From the NCBI RefSeq assembly GCF_048323695.1, contig NZ_JBLWFT010000007.1, positions 62,001 to 126,000 on the forward strand: a stretch of 64,000 nt of DNA, in the 5' to 3' direction. The position numbers and the translations under genes are program-made. Of the stretch, positions 8,720-17,926 are shown in pieces; within the stretch, counting starts at the first letter, position 1, and each line of letters opens with the position of its first letter. Under the pieces are notes generated by a model. The model was not told where the DNA came from, ran no database searches, and saw only the letters and a list, made by a program, of their open reading frames with translations. This stretch comes from Aquisalimonas sp007126095 (lineage in GTDB: Bacteria > Pseudomonadota > Gammaproteobacteria > Nitrococcales > Aquisalimonadaceae).

Positions 8720-9361
8720 TCAGTGGTCCTCGCTCGCATCCTGAAACAGGGCGTCGCCGTGCTCCCGGTGGTAGTCCAGGGCCCGCGCCACGGCACGGGT
8801 GACGGCGCGGGGCGTAATGGTAGCACCGGTGAACTGATCGAATGCGCCGCCGTCACGGCGGACTGTCCACTGGTCACGCGGCGGATCGCCGAGGCTGCGG
8901 CCGCGAAAGCCGTCGATCCAGTCGCTGCGGCGGGCCTCGATGGCGTCGCCGAGTCCCGGAGTCTCGGCGTGGTCGACCACACGGACGCCGAGTACCTCTC
9001 CCGCTGTGTCCACGGCCACCAGCAGTTCGATGGGGCCGCTGTAGCCGTCCGGCGCAATCACCGTCAGCACCAGCGCCGCGGGGTCGCCATTGCGGCGTGC
9101 GCGATAGACGGGCAAGGGTTGCTCCGTCCCCAGGCGGGTATCGCGCACCCGCCGCACATCCTCGGCGGGATTGTTGGTGTAATGTCCGGCAGGGAGAACC
9201 GCCTCGAGCTGCTGCAGGGTCTGCTCCGCCTGCCGGGCCTCGATCCGGTCGGTCGTTAGTTGCTGGATCAGTGCGACCAGGCCGACGCCGCCGGCCGCCA
9301 CCGCCGCCAGGAGCATGGCCGCGGTGAGCATGCCCCGGATCAATCGCCTGCGACCGCCCAC
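8720..9361 (-). CDS. rnfG: Rnf electron transport complex subunit G
   Basis: The 213-residue subunit has one N-terminal membrane helix (MLTAAMLLAAVAAGGVGLVALI) and a periplasmic flavodomain. FDQFTGATITPRAV near the C-terminus contains the S/TGAT motif whose threonine is covalently linked to FMN in this family. A GTG start at 9361 lies one base after the rnfD stop; an internal ATG at 9331 is the alternative and would still keep the helix. Confidence 0.95.
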   Translation of the reverse strand: MGGRRRLIRGMLTAAMLLAAVAAGGVGLVALIQQLTTDRIEARQAEQTLQQLEAVLPAGHYTNNPAEDVRRVRDTRLGTEQPLPVYRARRNGDPAALVLTVIAPDGYSGPIELLVAVDTAGEVLGVRVVDHAETPGLGDAIEARRSDWIDGFRGRSLGDPPRDQWTVRRDGGAFDQFTGATITPRAVTRAVARALDYHREHGDALFQDASEDH

Positions 9362-9362
9362 G

Positions 9363-10397
9363 TCAGCGCCCTCCGTGGCCGTAGATGCGCGGCCGTGTGT
9401 AGCGATCGATGAGCGGTACGGCCATGTTCATCAGCAGCACGCCGAAAGCGATGCCGTCCGGGTAGCCGCCCCAGGTGCGGATGATCCAGGCCAGCACGCC
9501 GACGCCGAGCCCGAAGCAGAGCCGGCCCCACGGTGTGGTGGCGCCGGAGACCGGGTCCGTGGCGATGAAGAAGGCGCCGAGCATCGCGCCGCCGCTCAGC
9601 AGATGAAACAGCGGCGACAGTTGCTGCTCCGGGTTGATCAGCCAGAACAGCAGAGCTGGTGCCGCCAGACCGATGATCACCCCGGCAGGGACCTGCCAGC
9701 GGATGACCCGCACGTGCAACAGCCACGCACCGCCGGTCAGGAACAGCAGGTTGATCCACTCCCAGCCGCTGCCGGCGACCACACCGAAGACCGGGCCGCC
9801 GCGAATCTCCTGCATGGTCAGCCCCTCGGCGAGACGGGTCTTGACGTGATCCAGGGGGGTGGCGTGGGTCAGGGCGTCCGGTGCCAGGCCCGGGGGCAGC
9901 TGGCCGAAGACGATGACCTGGAGCGTCTGCAGCGGGCCGAGGGCGGATTCGGCGAGCCCAGTGGGCGGCAGCCACTGCACCATCGCCTGGGGGAAGGCAA
10001 CGATCAGCACGGCGTAACCCACCATCGCCGGGTTGAAGGGGTTGTAGCCGAGCCCCCCGTACAGGTGTTTGCCGAAGATCAGCCCGAACGCAACGCCGAC
10101 GGCGGTCATCCAGGCGGGCAGCAGCGGCGGCAGGCAGAGCGCCAGCAGTACGGCCATGACCACCGCGCTCCAGTCGTTCAGGAAAAGCGCCACGGGCTTG
10201 CCGCGCAGGCGCAGCATTGCGGTTTCGCAGACGACGGCGACAGCCACGGCGATCAGGATGTTGACCACGACGCCCCAGCCGAACACGGCCGTCATGGCGA
10301 CGACCCCGGGGACCAGGGCGTACAGAACGCGCCGCATGATGCGCGAGACGCTGTTGTCGCCATGGATGTGCGGCGCCGGTGGGGTCTTCAGCGCCAT
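9363..10397 (-). CDS. rnfD: Rnf electron transport complex subunit D
   Basis: This 344-residue membrane protein has around nine helices. The second covalent FMN site of the complex is TDPVSGATTPWGRLCFG. Other family segments are YALVPGVVAMTAVFGWG and GGLGYNPFNPAMVGYAVLIVAFP. I place the start at the ATG at 10397, one base after the rnfC stop. The open frame continues far upstream, but only as an out-of-frame shadow of rnfC. Confidence 0.95.
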   Translation of the reverse strand: MALKTPPAPHIHGDNSVSRIMRRVLYALVPGVVAMTAVFGWGVVVNILIAVAVAVVCETAMLRLRGKPVALFLNDWSAVVMAVLLALCLPPLLPAWMTAVGVAFGLIFGKHLYGGLGYNPFNPAMVGYAVLIVAFPQAMVQWLPPTGLAESALGPLQTLQVIVFGQLPPGLAPDALTHATPLDHVKTRLAEGLTMQEIRGGPVFGVVAGSGWEWINLLFLTGGAWLLHVRVIRWQVPAGVIIGLAAPALLFWLINPEQQLSPLFHLLSGGAMLGAFFIATDPVSGATTPWGRLCFGLGVGVLAWIIRTWGGYPDGIAFGVLLMNMAVPLIDRYTRPRIYGHGGR

Positions 10398-10398
10398 G

Positions 10399-11955
10399 TC
10401 AGCTCTCGCCTCCACCGCGTTTGCGTTTACGGGCGCGCGCCACCGCCGCCTGGATCTCGGCTTTTCTGTCCGCTTTCTCCCCGGCGCCGCGCTCCGCCTG
10501 CAGCGCTTCCTTCTTGCGCCGCCGGCGCTCCGCCTGCTCCTGTTGTTCTCGTTCAAGGCGAGCCTGCCGGAAGGCGTACCGCTGCCGCGCCTGCTCGGCG
10601 AAGCGCTGATCCTCGTCGGAGGTGCGGATCTCCGATTTCGCGTGCCGGTACATGCCCACCAGCGGCAGTTTGCTGGGGCAGACGTAGGCGCAGGCGCCAC
10701 ACTCGATGCAGTCGAACAGACCGTCCTCGCGGATGCCCTCGTGATCCCGCCCCATGGCCTGCCAGTAGAGCTGCTGGGGTTGCAGGCGCATGGGGCAGAC
10801 GTCGGCGCAGTCGCCGCAGCGGATGCAGGGCAGGGCGGGTTCCGGCGGCGGCACGGCATGCGACTCGGTCACGAGAATGCAGTTACACCCCTTGGTGACC
10901 GGGACGTTGTCGTGCTCCAGGGCGAACCCCATCATTGGTCCGCCGACAATGAGTCTGTGCCCCTGCCCGCGATAGCCGCCCGCGGCCTCGATGAGCCGGT
11001 GGATGGGCGTGCCCAGGCGCACGCGGTAGTTGCGCGGCTGGCCGACGCCCGTGCCGGCGACGGTGACGATCCTGTCCGTGAGCGGCTCGCCGTGTTCCAC
11101 AGCACGGGCCACGGCGGCCACGGTGCCGGCGTTGTGGCACAGAATCCCCAGGTCCAGGGGGAGGCCGCCCGACGGGACTTCGCGCCCCGTGAGCGTCTGA
11201 ATGAGCTGCTTCTCGCCGCCGGCCGGGTAGCGAACCGGAACCCGGGTGATGGTCATGCCCGGTTCCCCGGCGTCGTCCAGGGCCCGCGTGAGGGCGTCCA
11301 GCGCCGCGCGCTTCTCCGCCTCCAGGGCGATGACCACCTCGGGCGCACCGAGGATGTGGCGCATGATCCGGGCGCCGGTGACCACCTCCATGGCGTGTTC
11401 ACGCAGCAGAACGTCATCGCAGGTGATCCACGGTTCGCACTCGATGGCGTTGACCACGAGCAGCGCCACGTCGGTGTCCGGCCCCGGGGTGAGCTTCACA
11501 GCCGCAGGAAACGCGGCGCCGCCGAGCCCGGCGACACCACTGTCGGCGACCCGGCGGCGCAGCCGGGCGGGTGACGCCGAGAGCCAGTCCTTCAGGGGCT
11601 CGGGTCCGTCTGCAGGGCGTGTATCCAGCCCGTCGGTGCGAATCACCACGCACGGCTCGGGCAGGCCGGAGGGGTGCGGTACGGGGCGATTCTCAACCGC
11701 GGTGACCGTGCCGGAACTGGACGCGTGCACGGTGGCGCTGAAGTCGCCCGGAGCGCGGCCGATCACCGTCCCCCGGTGAACCGTGTCGCCCGCGCTCACG
11801 GCGGGTCTGGCCGGGTCGCCGGCGTGCTGGCTCAGGGGAATGACCAGCTCCGGTGGCACCGGCAGCGTGGCGATAGGGCTGCCGGTGGAGGCGTCCTTGT
11901 GGGTCGGCAGCCGGACGCCACCCGGAAAGCCGAACAGGGCGCGTGCGATGCTCAT
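10399..11955 (-). CDS. rnfC: Rnf electron transport complex subunit C
   Basis: The 518-residue cytoplasmic-face subunit binds NADH and FMN and resembles Complex I NuoF in its middle region (GLGGAAFPAAVKL, then NAIECEPWITCDD). Two ferredoxin-type 4Fe-4S motifs follow: CIRCGDCADVCP and CIECGACAYVCP. The C-terminus is a charged, Arg/Lys/Glu-rich tail (about 80 residues), shorter than the long repeat tail of E. coli RsxC. The start overlaps the rnfB stop as ATGA. Confidence 0.96.
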   Translation of the reverse strand: MSIARALFGFPGGVRLPTHKDASTGSPIATLPVPPELVIPLSQHAGDPARPAVSAGDTVHRGTVIGRAPGDFSATVHASSSGTVTAVENRPVPHPSGLPEPCVVIRTDGLDTRPADGPEPLKDWLSASPARLRRRVADSGVAGLGGAAFPAAVKLTPGPDTDVALLVVNAIECEPWITCDDVLLREHAMEVVTGARIMRHILGAPEVVIALEAEKRAALDALTRALDDAGEPGMTITRVPVRYPAGGEKQLIQTLTGREVPSGGLPLDLGILCHNAGTVAAVARAVEHGEPLTDRIVTVAGTGVGQPRNYRVRLGTPIHRLIEAAGGYRGQGHRLIVGGPMMGFALEHDNVPVTKGCNCILVTESHAVPPPEPALPCIRCGDCADVCPMRLQPQQLYWQAMGRDHEGIREDGLFDCIECGACAYVCPSKLPLVGMYRHAKSEIRTSDEDQRFAEQARQRYAFRQARLEREQQEQAERRRRKKEALQAERGAGEKADRKAEIQAAVARARKRKRGGGES

Positions 11956-12518
11956 GCGGCGTGGTCAGGGGTGTTTTCGGGCTGCGGCCAGCGCCAGTTG
12001 CGCGTGGTGGTGGGCACGGTGACGCGGTGGATGCAGTCCACGGGACAGGGATCGATGCACAGGTCGCAGCCGGTGCACAGGTCCTCGATGACGGTGTGCA
12101 TCTGCCGCTGAGCGCCGATGATGGCGTCCACCGGGCAGGCCTGGATGCACAGGGTGCAGCCGATGCAGCGGTCCTCGTCGATGCGCACCACGGTGGCCTG
12201 TTCCTTGGCCTCGCCATAGGCGGTGTTCAGCGGCTGCGGTTCCCGGTCCAGGAGATCGGCGAGGGCGCGGATGGTGTTGTCGCCGCCGGGCGGACACTGG
12301 TTGATGTCCGCCTCGCCGCTGGCGATGGCCTCGGCGTAGGGTCGGCATCCGGGGTACCCGCACTGGGCGCACTGGGTCTGTGGCAGCAGGCTGTCGATGT
12401 GGTCCACCACCGGGTCGGATGCGGGGCGCAGGCGCACGGCGGCGTAGCCCAGGAGCAGGCCGAACAGCGCGGCCAGGAGGCCGATTGCCAGAATTGCTGT
12501 TGCCATGGCAGTGAGCAT
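11952..12518 (-). CDS. rnfB: Rnf electron transport complex subunit B
   Basis: About 188 residues: one N-terminal membrane helix (AILAIGLLAALFGLLLGYAAV), then a 4Fe-4S domain (CAQCGYPGCRPYAEAI) and two ferredoxin motifs (CIGCTLCIQACPVDAI, CTGCDLCIDPCPVDCI). It passes electrons to or from soluble ferredoxin. The start is uncertain: ATGs at 12527, 12518 and 12506 all precede the helix and none has a strong ribosome site. The open frame continues upstream into the inverted repeat, which I do not consider coding. Confidence 0.93.
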   Translation of the reverse strand: MLTAMATAILAIGLLAALFGLLLGYAAVRLRPASDPVVDHIDSLLPQTQCAQCGYPGCRPYAEAIASGEADINQCPPGGDNTIRALADLLDREPQPLNTAYGEAKEQATVVRIDEDRCIGCTLCIQACPVDAIIGAQRQMHTVIEDLCTGCDLCIDPCPVDCIHRVTVPTTTRNWRWPQPENTPDHAA

Positions 12519-12548
12519 CCCATCCATTACCAGCCCGACATGATCGCA

Positions 12549-12813
12549 TGTTGTGGGAGCGGCTTCAGCCGCGAGCAGCGCAGGGTCTGGTGCCGCCCCG
12601 ACCGGGTGGCTTCGATCCGGGGGCGCCGCTCGGGTAATCCGGTCACGGACACGCTGTGAATACATCCCTGTACGCTTGCACTGGCCATCCATGGCCAGTG
12701 ACAGTCCGTGACCGGATCACCCGACCAGCGCCTGCGGCAGCCGTCACACCGGTATCCGTCAAGGGGGGAGCACACACCCTGCGCTGCTCGCGGCTGAAGC
12801 CGCTCCCACAACA
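12549..12813. repeat. Nested REP-type inverted repeat between rnfB and rnfA
   Basis: Two perfect 38-bp arms (12549-12586 and 12776-12813) face each other across 189 bases. Each contains the GGAGCGGCTTCAGCCGCGA core typical of REP elements in gammaproteobacteria. Inside lies a second inverted pair, 12631-12650 and 12704-12723 (19 of 20 paired), and at the centre a perfect 10-bp pair, 12679-12688 and 12691-12700. The whole element can fold as one long cruciform or RNA hairpin. It fills the 306-base gap between rnfA and rnfB; no gene is present in the gap. Confidence 0.9.
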
Positions 12814-12824
12814 GGGGATTCTGC

Positions 12825-13406
12825 CTACAGGCGCACCAGCCCCGTGAACCCCATGAACGCGAGCGACATGATGCCGGCAGTGATCAGTGCGATGGCGGCG
12901 CCCTGGAACGGCACCGGGACGTCGGCCACCGCCAGGCGCTCCCGCAGCCCTGCGAAGAGAATCAGCACCAGCCCGAACCCGGCGGCGGCGCCGAAGCCGT
13001 AGAGCGCCGACGCGGCGAAACTGTGCTGTTGCTGTACGTTCAGCAGGGCCACGCCCAGCACCGCGCAGTTGGTGGTGATCAGCGGCAGAAAGATCCCCAG
13101 CACCCGGTGTAGCAACGGGCTGGTGTAGCGCACCACCATTTCCGTGAACTGCACCACCGCCGCGATCACCAGGATGAACGCGATGGTGCGCAGGTACTCG
13201 ATTCCCAGGGGCGCGAGCACCCATGTGTTGACCAGGTAGCTCACCACCGACGAGAGCGTCAGCACGAACCCGGTGGCCAGTGCCATGCCCACACACGTCT
13301 CCACCTTGCGGGACACGCCCATGAACGGGCACAGCCCCAGGAACTGGGTCAGCACGAAGTTGTTGACCAGCACGGTGGCGACGAGAATGAGAGCGAGTTC
13401 GGTCAT
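12825..13406 (-). CDS. rnfA: Rnf electron transport complex subunit A
   Basis: The 193-residue membrane subunit has six helices and matches E. coli RsxA along its length: NNFVLTQFLGLCPFMGVSRKVET at the N-terminus, FLPLITTNCAVLGVALLNV in the middle and ERLAVADVPVPFQG near the end. It pairs with RnfE in the ion-conducting core. The ATG at 13406 fits the family start. Unlike the other rnf genes it is separated from the next subunit gene by a large inverted repeat. Confidence 0.97.
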   Translation of the reverse strand: MTELALILVATVLVNNFVLTQFLGLCPFMGVSRKVETCVGMALATGFVLTLSSVVSYLVNTWVLAPLGIEYLRTIAFILVIAAVVQFTEMVVRYTSPLLHRVLGIFLPLITTNCAVLGVALLNVQQQHSFAASALYGFGAAAGFGLVLILFAGLRERLAVADVPVPFQGAAIALITAGIMSLAFMGFTGLVRL

Positions 13407-13447
13407 GGGCGCTGGCTGCAACGTCTCGGATAGGGCCCGCAGGGCCC

Positions 13448-13538
13448 GTAGGGTGGACCTTCAGGTCCACCATGTCGGCCTTCGATGAACCGTCCTGGCC
13501 CTATGTCTGGCGATGGTGGACCTGAAGGTCCACCCTAC
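13448..13538. repeat. 26-bp perfect inverted repeat between metG and rnfA
   Basis: Arms 13448-13473 and 13513-13538 are exact complements, each built on GGTGGACCTTCAGGTCCACC, itself a small palindrome. They are separated by 39 bases. This is a different REP-like family from the one inside the rnf operon. It could attenuate read-through from metG into rnfA. Confidence 0.85.
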
Positions 13539-13585
13539 GGAGCTGGGGATTCGCCGGGCAGACCGTCTGGTGTCACCGGTTGCTG

Positions 13586-15610
13586 CTACTTGACGCGCAT
13601 GCCCGGTTGGGCGCCGCTGTCGGGCTCCAGAATGAACAACTCGTCACCGCCGGGACCCGCCGCCAGCACCATGCCCTCGGAGACGCCGAAGCGCATCTTG
13701 CGTGGCTCCAGGTTCGCCACCATGACCGTCAGGCGTCCGCGCAGCTGATCGGGGCTATAGGCGCTGCGTAGCCCGGCAAAGACGTTGCGAGTTTCGCCGC
13801 CCACGTCAAGGGTCAGCTGCAGCAGCTTGTCGGCGCCGTCCACCAGGGCCGCCTCCTCGATGCGCGCGACGCGCAGATCCACCTGACCGAAGGTGTTGAT
13901 GTCCACCGGGTCGGCAATGGGGTTGTCGGCGAGGGGGCCGCTGGCCGCCGGCGCGTCCCCCTTGGGCGCCAGGGTTTCCTTCGATTCCTCGATCATGGCG
14001 TCCACCGCGTCCCGCTCCACCCGCGTTGCCAGCGGTTTGAACCGGTTGATGGTGTGGTCGAGCAGCGGCGTCTGCACCGACTGCCAGTCCTGGGCATCCA
14101 GGTTCAGAAAGGCCTCGGCCTCCGTGGCGATCTTCGGCACCACGGGCGTCAGGTACACCATGAGCACGCGGAACAGGTTCAGGGTCTGGGTACAGACTGC
14201 CTGCACCTGCGGCAGGGTCTCTTCACTCTTGGCCAGCACCCAGGGTTGCTGTTCGTCAAAGTACTGGTTCGCCTGATCCGCCAGAGTCATCACGTCGCGG
14301 ACAACGCGGGAGAATTCCCGGTTCTCGTAAGCTTCGGCGATCTGCTCGCCCTTGGCGACGAACTCGCGGTAGACCTCCGGCGCGGGGAGTTCACCGGCCA
14401 GCCGGCCGTCGAACCGTTTGCTGATGAAACCTGCGCTGCGGCTGGCGATGTTCACCAGCTTGCCCACCAGATCGGAGTTCACGCGCTGCGTGAAATCCTC
14501 CAGGTTCAGGTCCAGGTCGTGGACGCTGCTGCCAAGCTTCGCCGCCATGTAGTAGCGCAGGTACTCCGGGTTCAGGTGGTTCAGGAATGTCCGCGCCATG
14601 ATGAACGTGCCGCGGGACTTGGACATCTTGGCGCCGTCGACGGTCATGAAGCCGTGGGCGCAGATCTTCGTTGGCTTGCGGAAGCCGGCGCCATGGAGCA
14701 TGGCGGGCCAGAACAGGGCGTGGAAGTAGACGATGTCCTTGCCGATGAAGTGGTACAGCTCGGTGTCGGAGTCCGCCTTCCACCAGGCGTCGAAATCCTC
14801 GCCGTTGCGGTCGCACCAGTTGCGGAAGCTGGCCATGTAGCCGATGGGCGCGTCCAGCCACACGTAGAAGTACTTGTCGTCCGTGCCGGGGATCTGAAAG
14901 CCGAAGTAGGGGGCATCGCGGGAGATGTCCCATTCGCGCAACCCTTCCTGGAACCACTCTTCCAGCTTGTTGGCCACTTCCTGCTGAACATGGCCGCCGC
15001 GCGCCCACTCGGTGAGCATGGCCTCGAAATCCTGCAGGCGGAAGAAATAGTGCAGGGATTCACGCGTCTCCGGCGTCGCGCCCGAGATCACGGAGACCGG
15101 GTTCTTCAGATCCGTGGGTGTGTAGGTGGCGCCGCACGCCTCGCAGGAGTCGCCGTACTGATCGGCGGCGCCGCATCGAGGGCATTCGCCCTTGATGTAG
15201 CGGTCCGGCAGGAACATGCCCTCTTTCGGATCGTACGCCTGCTTGATGGTCCGGCTGTCGATGTGTCCGGCGGCGTGCAGACGGTTGTAGATCAGCTCCG
15301 ACAGCTCCCGGTTCTCCGGCGAGTGCGTGGTGTGGTAGTTGTCGAAGCCGATGTTGAATGCGGCGAAATCGTCCTGGTGTTCGCGGCCGATGCGCTCGAT
15401 CAGTTCCTCCGGCGTAATGCCGAGTTCGCGCGCTTTCAGCATGATCGGCGTGCCGTGGGCGTCGTCCGCGCAGACGTAGATGCAGCGGTTGCCCCGCAGT
15501 TTCTGGAAGCGCACCCAGATGTCGGTCTGGATGTACTCCACCAGGTGCCCGAGGTGGATCGGGCCATTGGCGTAGGGAAGCGCGCTGGTCACCAGGATGT
15601 TGCGTTGCAT
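13586..15610 (-). CDS. metG: Methionyl-tRNA synthetase
   Basis: The 674-residue class I synthetase charges tRNA-Met. It shows HLGH (residues 19-22) as the HIGH motif, a zinc knuckle (CPRCGAADQYGDSCEACGATY), KMSKSRGT at around residue 330, and a C-terminal tRNA-binding EMAP/Trbp111 domain (DINTFGQVDLRVARI onward) that mediates dimer formation in the long form. It starts on the minus strand, divergent from rlmKL. Confidence 0.98.
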   Translation of the reverse strand: MQRNILVTSALPYANGPIHLGHLVEYIQTDIWVRFQKLRGNRCIYVCADDAHGTPIMLKARELGITPEELIERIGREHQDDFAAFNIGFDNYHTTHSPENRELSELIYNRLHAAGHIDSRTIKQAYDPKEGMFLPDRYIKGECPRCGAADQYGDSCEACGATYTPTDLKNPVSVISGATPETRESLHYFFRLQDFEAMLTEWARGGHVQQEVANKLEEWFQEGLREWDISRDAPYFGFQIPGTDDKYFYVWLDAPIGYMASFRNWCDRNGEDFDAWWKADSDTELYHFIGKDIVYFHALFWPAMLHGAGFRKPTKICAHGFMTVDGAKMSKSRGTFIMARTFLNHLNPEYLRYYMAAKLGSSVHDLDLNLEDFTQRVNSDLVGKLVNIASRSAGFISKRFDGRLAGELPAPEVYREFVAKGEQIAEAYENREFSRVVRDVMTLADQANQYFDEQQPWVLAKSEETLPQVQAVCTQTLNLFRVLMVYLTPVVPKIATEAEAFLNLDAQDWQSVQTPLLDHTINRFKPLATRVERDAVDAMIEESKETLAPKGDAPAASGPLADNPIADPVDINTFGQVDLRVARIEEAALVDGADKLLQLTLDVGGETRNVFAGLRSAYSPDQLRGRLTVMVANLEPRKMRFGVSEGMVLAAGPGGDELFILEPDSGAQPGMRVK

Positions 15611-15751
15611 GGTGCCTCGATCGGTTGTCTTGGGTTGAAAGGCCGGTGCGGCGATTACGAATCGTGCGAGGCCGCCAGTATGCCAGATTCGTTACAGTTT
15701 TCGGGGTGCCGGTCGCCAATGGCGTGCTGCCAATCGGCGGCGTAACCCGCG

Positions 15752-15757
15752 TACAAT
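15752..15757 (+). promoter_or_regulatory. Possible -10 box for rlmKL
   Basis: TACAAT lies 30 bases upstream of the rlmKL start in the metG-rlmKL divergent region. The best -35 (CTGCCA at 15727) is 19 bases away, so the call rests on the -10 alone. Confidence 0.3.
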
Positions 15758-15787
15758 GCGTCCTCGTTCAGGATCGGGTGACCAGCT

Positions 15788-17923
15788 GTGTCCATGTCTC
15801 AAGAGTTTTTTGCCACCAGCCCGGGCGGCCTGGAAGGGCTGCTCGCCAGCGAGCTGTCCGCCCTGGGCGCCGGGGACGTTTCCGAGCAACGCGGCGGTGT
15901 GCGGTTCAGTGGGTCGTTGGAGACCGCGTACCGTGCCTGTCTGTGGTCGCGGGTGGCGAACCGGGTGTTGTTGCCGGTGGCGCATTTTGCCGCAGCAGAC
16001 GGCGATGCCTTGTACACGGGCGCACGCGCCGTGGATTGGGCGGCACTGATGCAGCCCGGGATGACCATTGCGGTGGATTTCGGCGGCTTACGGCCGGCCG
16101 TGGAACACACCCATTACGGCAGCCTGCGGGTCAAGGATGCGGTGGTGGATGCCTTCCGCGATGCGACCGGGAAACGCCCCGATGTGGATGTGGAGGGTGC
16201 CGGGTTGCGTATCAACGCACACCAGGCGGGAGAGGACGTCACGCTGGCCGTGGATCTCTCCGGCGGCAGCCTGCACCGGCGTGGCTACCGCCGTGCCGGT
16301 GTTGCGGCGCCGTTGAAGGAGAATCTGGCGGCGGCCATGCTGTTGCGCGCGGAGTGGCCCGCCGTCGCGGCGCAGGGCGGTGGTTTCGTGGATCCGTTCT
16401 GCGGCTCGGGCACCCTGCTGGTGGAAGCGGCGCTCATGGCTGGTGACGTGGCGCCGGGGCTGCTCCGGGAACAGTGGGGGTTTGCCGGCTGGCAGGGGCA
16501 TGACCCCGGGTTGTGGCAGGTGCTGCTCGACGAAGCCCATGGGCGCCGTGACCGGGGCCTGCCGGCGCTCCCCGCTATTGTGGGCTATGACCAGGACGCC
16601 CAGGCGGTCCGCACTGCGCTGGCATCCGTGGAGGCCGCCGGCCTGACCGGGCGTGTGCACGTGGAGCGCCGGGAACTGGCGGATGCGGAGCCGCCGCGGC
16701 GGAGCCCCGGTGCCGGGTTGGTGGCCACCAATCCGCCCTACGGCGAGCGCATCGGTGGTGACCGCAGCCTGCTGCCGCTCTATGCCCGGCTGGGCGATCT
16801 GTTGCGTTCGCGCTTTCCCGGCTGGCGCGCCATGGTGCTCAATGGCGCCAACCTGGAGATCGGGCTGAAACCCGAGCGCAGCTGGATGGTTCGCAACGGC
16901 CCCATCAAGTGCCGCCTGGAGCGGTTTGCCATCCGTGATGAAGATGCTGGCGCAAGCGCGGAGGAGGCGGCATCACTCGCCAACCGCGTGCGCAAGAACC
17001 AGCGCCGGCTCAAGTCCTGGCTCAAGCAGTCGGGCGTGAGCTGCTACCGGCTCTACGATGCCGACGTGCCCGAGTTCGCCCTGGCGGTGGATTACTACCG
17101 CACCCTGGAGGACGGGCCGTGGCTGCACGTCCAGGAGTACGCGCCGCCGGCGACCGTGGACGCCAGGGACGCCGCGAGGCGGCTGCGCGCCGCCGTGGCG
17201 GCGCTGCCCGATGCAACCGGCGTCGCGGCGGGGCAGATCGCGTTCAAGGTGCGCCAGCGGCAGAAGGGCCGACAGCAGTATCAGCGCCAGGCGCAGGCCG
17301 GCCGTTTCCACACGGTCATGGACGGTGACGCCCGCGCGCTGGTGAATTTCACCGATTACCTGGATACCGGCCTGTTTCTCGATCACCGGCCCGTGCGCGA
17401 GTGGATCGGAGCCAACGCCACCGGGGGCGCGTTTCTGAACCTGTTCGCCTACACCGGCATGGCGACGGTTCATGCGGCGCTCGGCGGTGCCCTGACTACC
17501 ACCAGCGTGGATCTCTCCGCCACGTATCTGGAGTGGACGCGCCGTAACCTGGAGGCGAACGGACATAGTGAGGGTCCGGCGCACCGGCTGGTGCGGGCCG
17601 ACTGTCTGAGCTGGATGCGGGAAGCCGCCAGGCGGGGCGCCGAGACGTACGAACTCATCCTGCTTGATCCGCCGAGTTTCTCCAACTCCAAGCGCATGCA
17701 GGAGACGCTCGATGTCCAGCGCGATCACGCGGAGTTGATCGCCCTCGCCGCGCAGTTGCTGACCAATGACGGGCTGCTGATCTTCTCCACCAACCGGCGG
17801 CGGTTCCGGCTCGATGTCGATGCGCTTGGCGGGTTGCGGGTCGAGGACCGGAGCGACTGGTCGATTCCAGCGGATTTCCAGCGCAACCGCGGCATTCACC
17901 GCTGCTGGTTCATACGGCGTTAG
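15788..17923 (+). CDS. rlmL: 23S rRNA m2G2445/m7G2069 methyltransferase
   Basis: This 711-residue bifunctional enzyme (RlmKL) modifies two guanines of 23S rRNA. The N-terminal half has a THUMP domain (LRINAHQAGEDVTLAVDLSG), motif I (DPFCGSGTLLVEAALMA) and the catalytic NPPYGERIGG at about residue 314. The C-terminal RlmK half has a second SAM site (FLNLFAYTGMATVHAA) and DPPSFSNSKRM at about residue 626. GTG at 15788 is six bases from GGGTGA; an ATG two codons later is nearly equivalent. Confidence 0.96.
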   Translation: MSMSQEFFATSPGGLEGLLASELSALGAGDVSEQRGGVRFSGSLETAYRACLWSRVANRVLLPVAHFAAADGDALYTGARAVDWAALMQPGMTIAVDFGGLRPAVEHTHYGSLRVKDAVVDAFRDATGKRPDVDVEGAGLRINAHQAGEDVTLAVDLSGGSLHRRGYRRAGVAAPLKENLAAAMLLRAEWPAVAAQGGGFVDPFCGSGTLLVEAALMAGDVAPGLLREQWGFAGWQGHDPGLWQVLLDEAHGRRDRGLPALPAIVGYDQDAQAVRTALASVEAAGLTGRVHVERRELADAEPPRRSPGAGLVATNPPYGERIGGDRSLLPLYARLGDLLRSRFPGWRAMVLNGANLEIGLKPERSWMVRNGPIKCRLERFAIRDEDAGASAEEAASLANRVRKNQRRLKSWLKQSGVSCYRLYDADVPEFALAVDYYRTLEDGPWLHVQEYAPPATVDARDAARRLRAAVAALPDATGVAAGQIAFKVRQRQKGRQQYQRQAQAGRFHTVMDGDARALVNFTDYLDTGLFLDHRPVREWIGANATGGAFLNLFAYTGMATVHAALGGALTTTSVDLSATYLEWTRRNLEANGHSEGPAHRLVRADCLSWMREAARRGAETYELILLDPPSFSNSKRMQETLDVQRDHAELIALAAQLLTNDGLLIFSTNRRRFRLDVDALGGLRVEDRSDWSIPADFQRNRGIHRCWFIRR

Positions 17924-17926
17924 CCG

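Noticed and set aside
10400..10859. N-terminal extension of rnfD
   Set aside because: It overlaps rnfC out of frame and has no membrane or Rnf sequence; the ATG at 10397 fits the family.
9315..10898. 527-codon open frame on the plus strand
   Set aside because: Antisense to rnfD and rnfC; no domain signature.
12527..12811. Short open frames within the rnfA-rnfB gap
   Set aside because: They are translations of the REP arms (the CCGSGFSRE-type peptide is typical of such repeats) and have no ribosome site.
14054..15745. 563-codon open frame on the plus strand
   Set aside because: Antisense to metG, which matches its family across the whole length.
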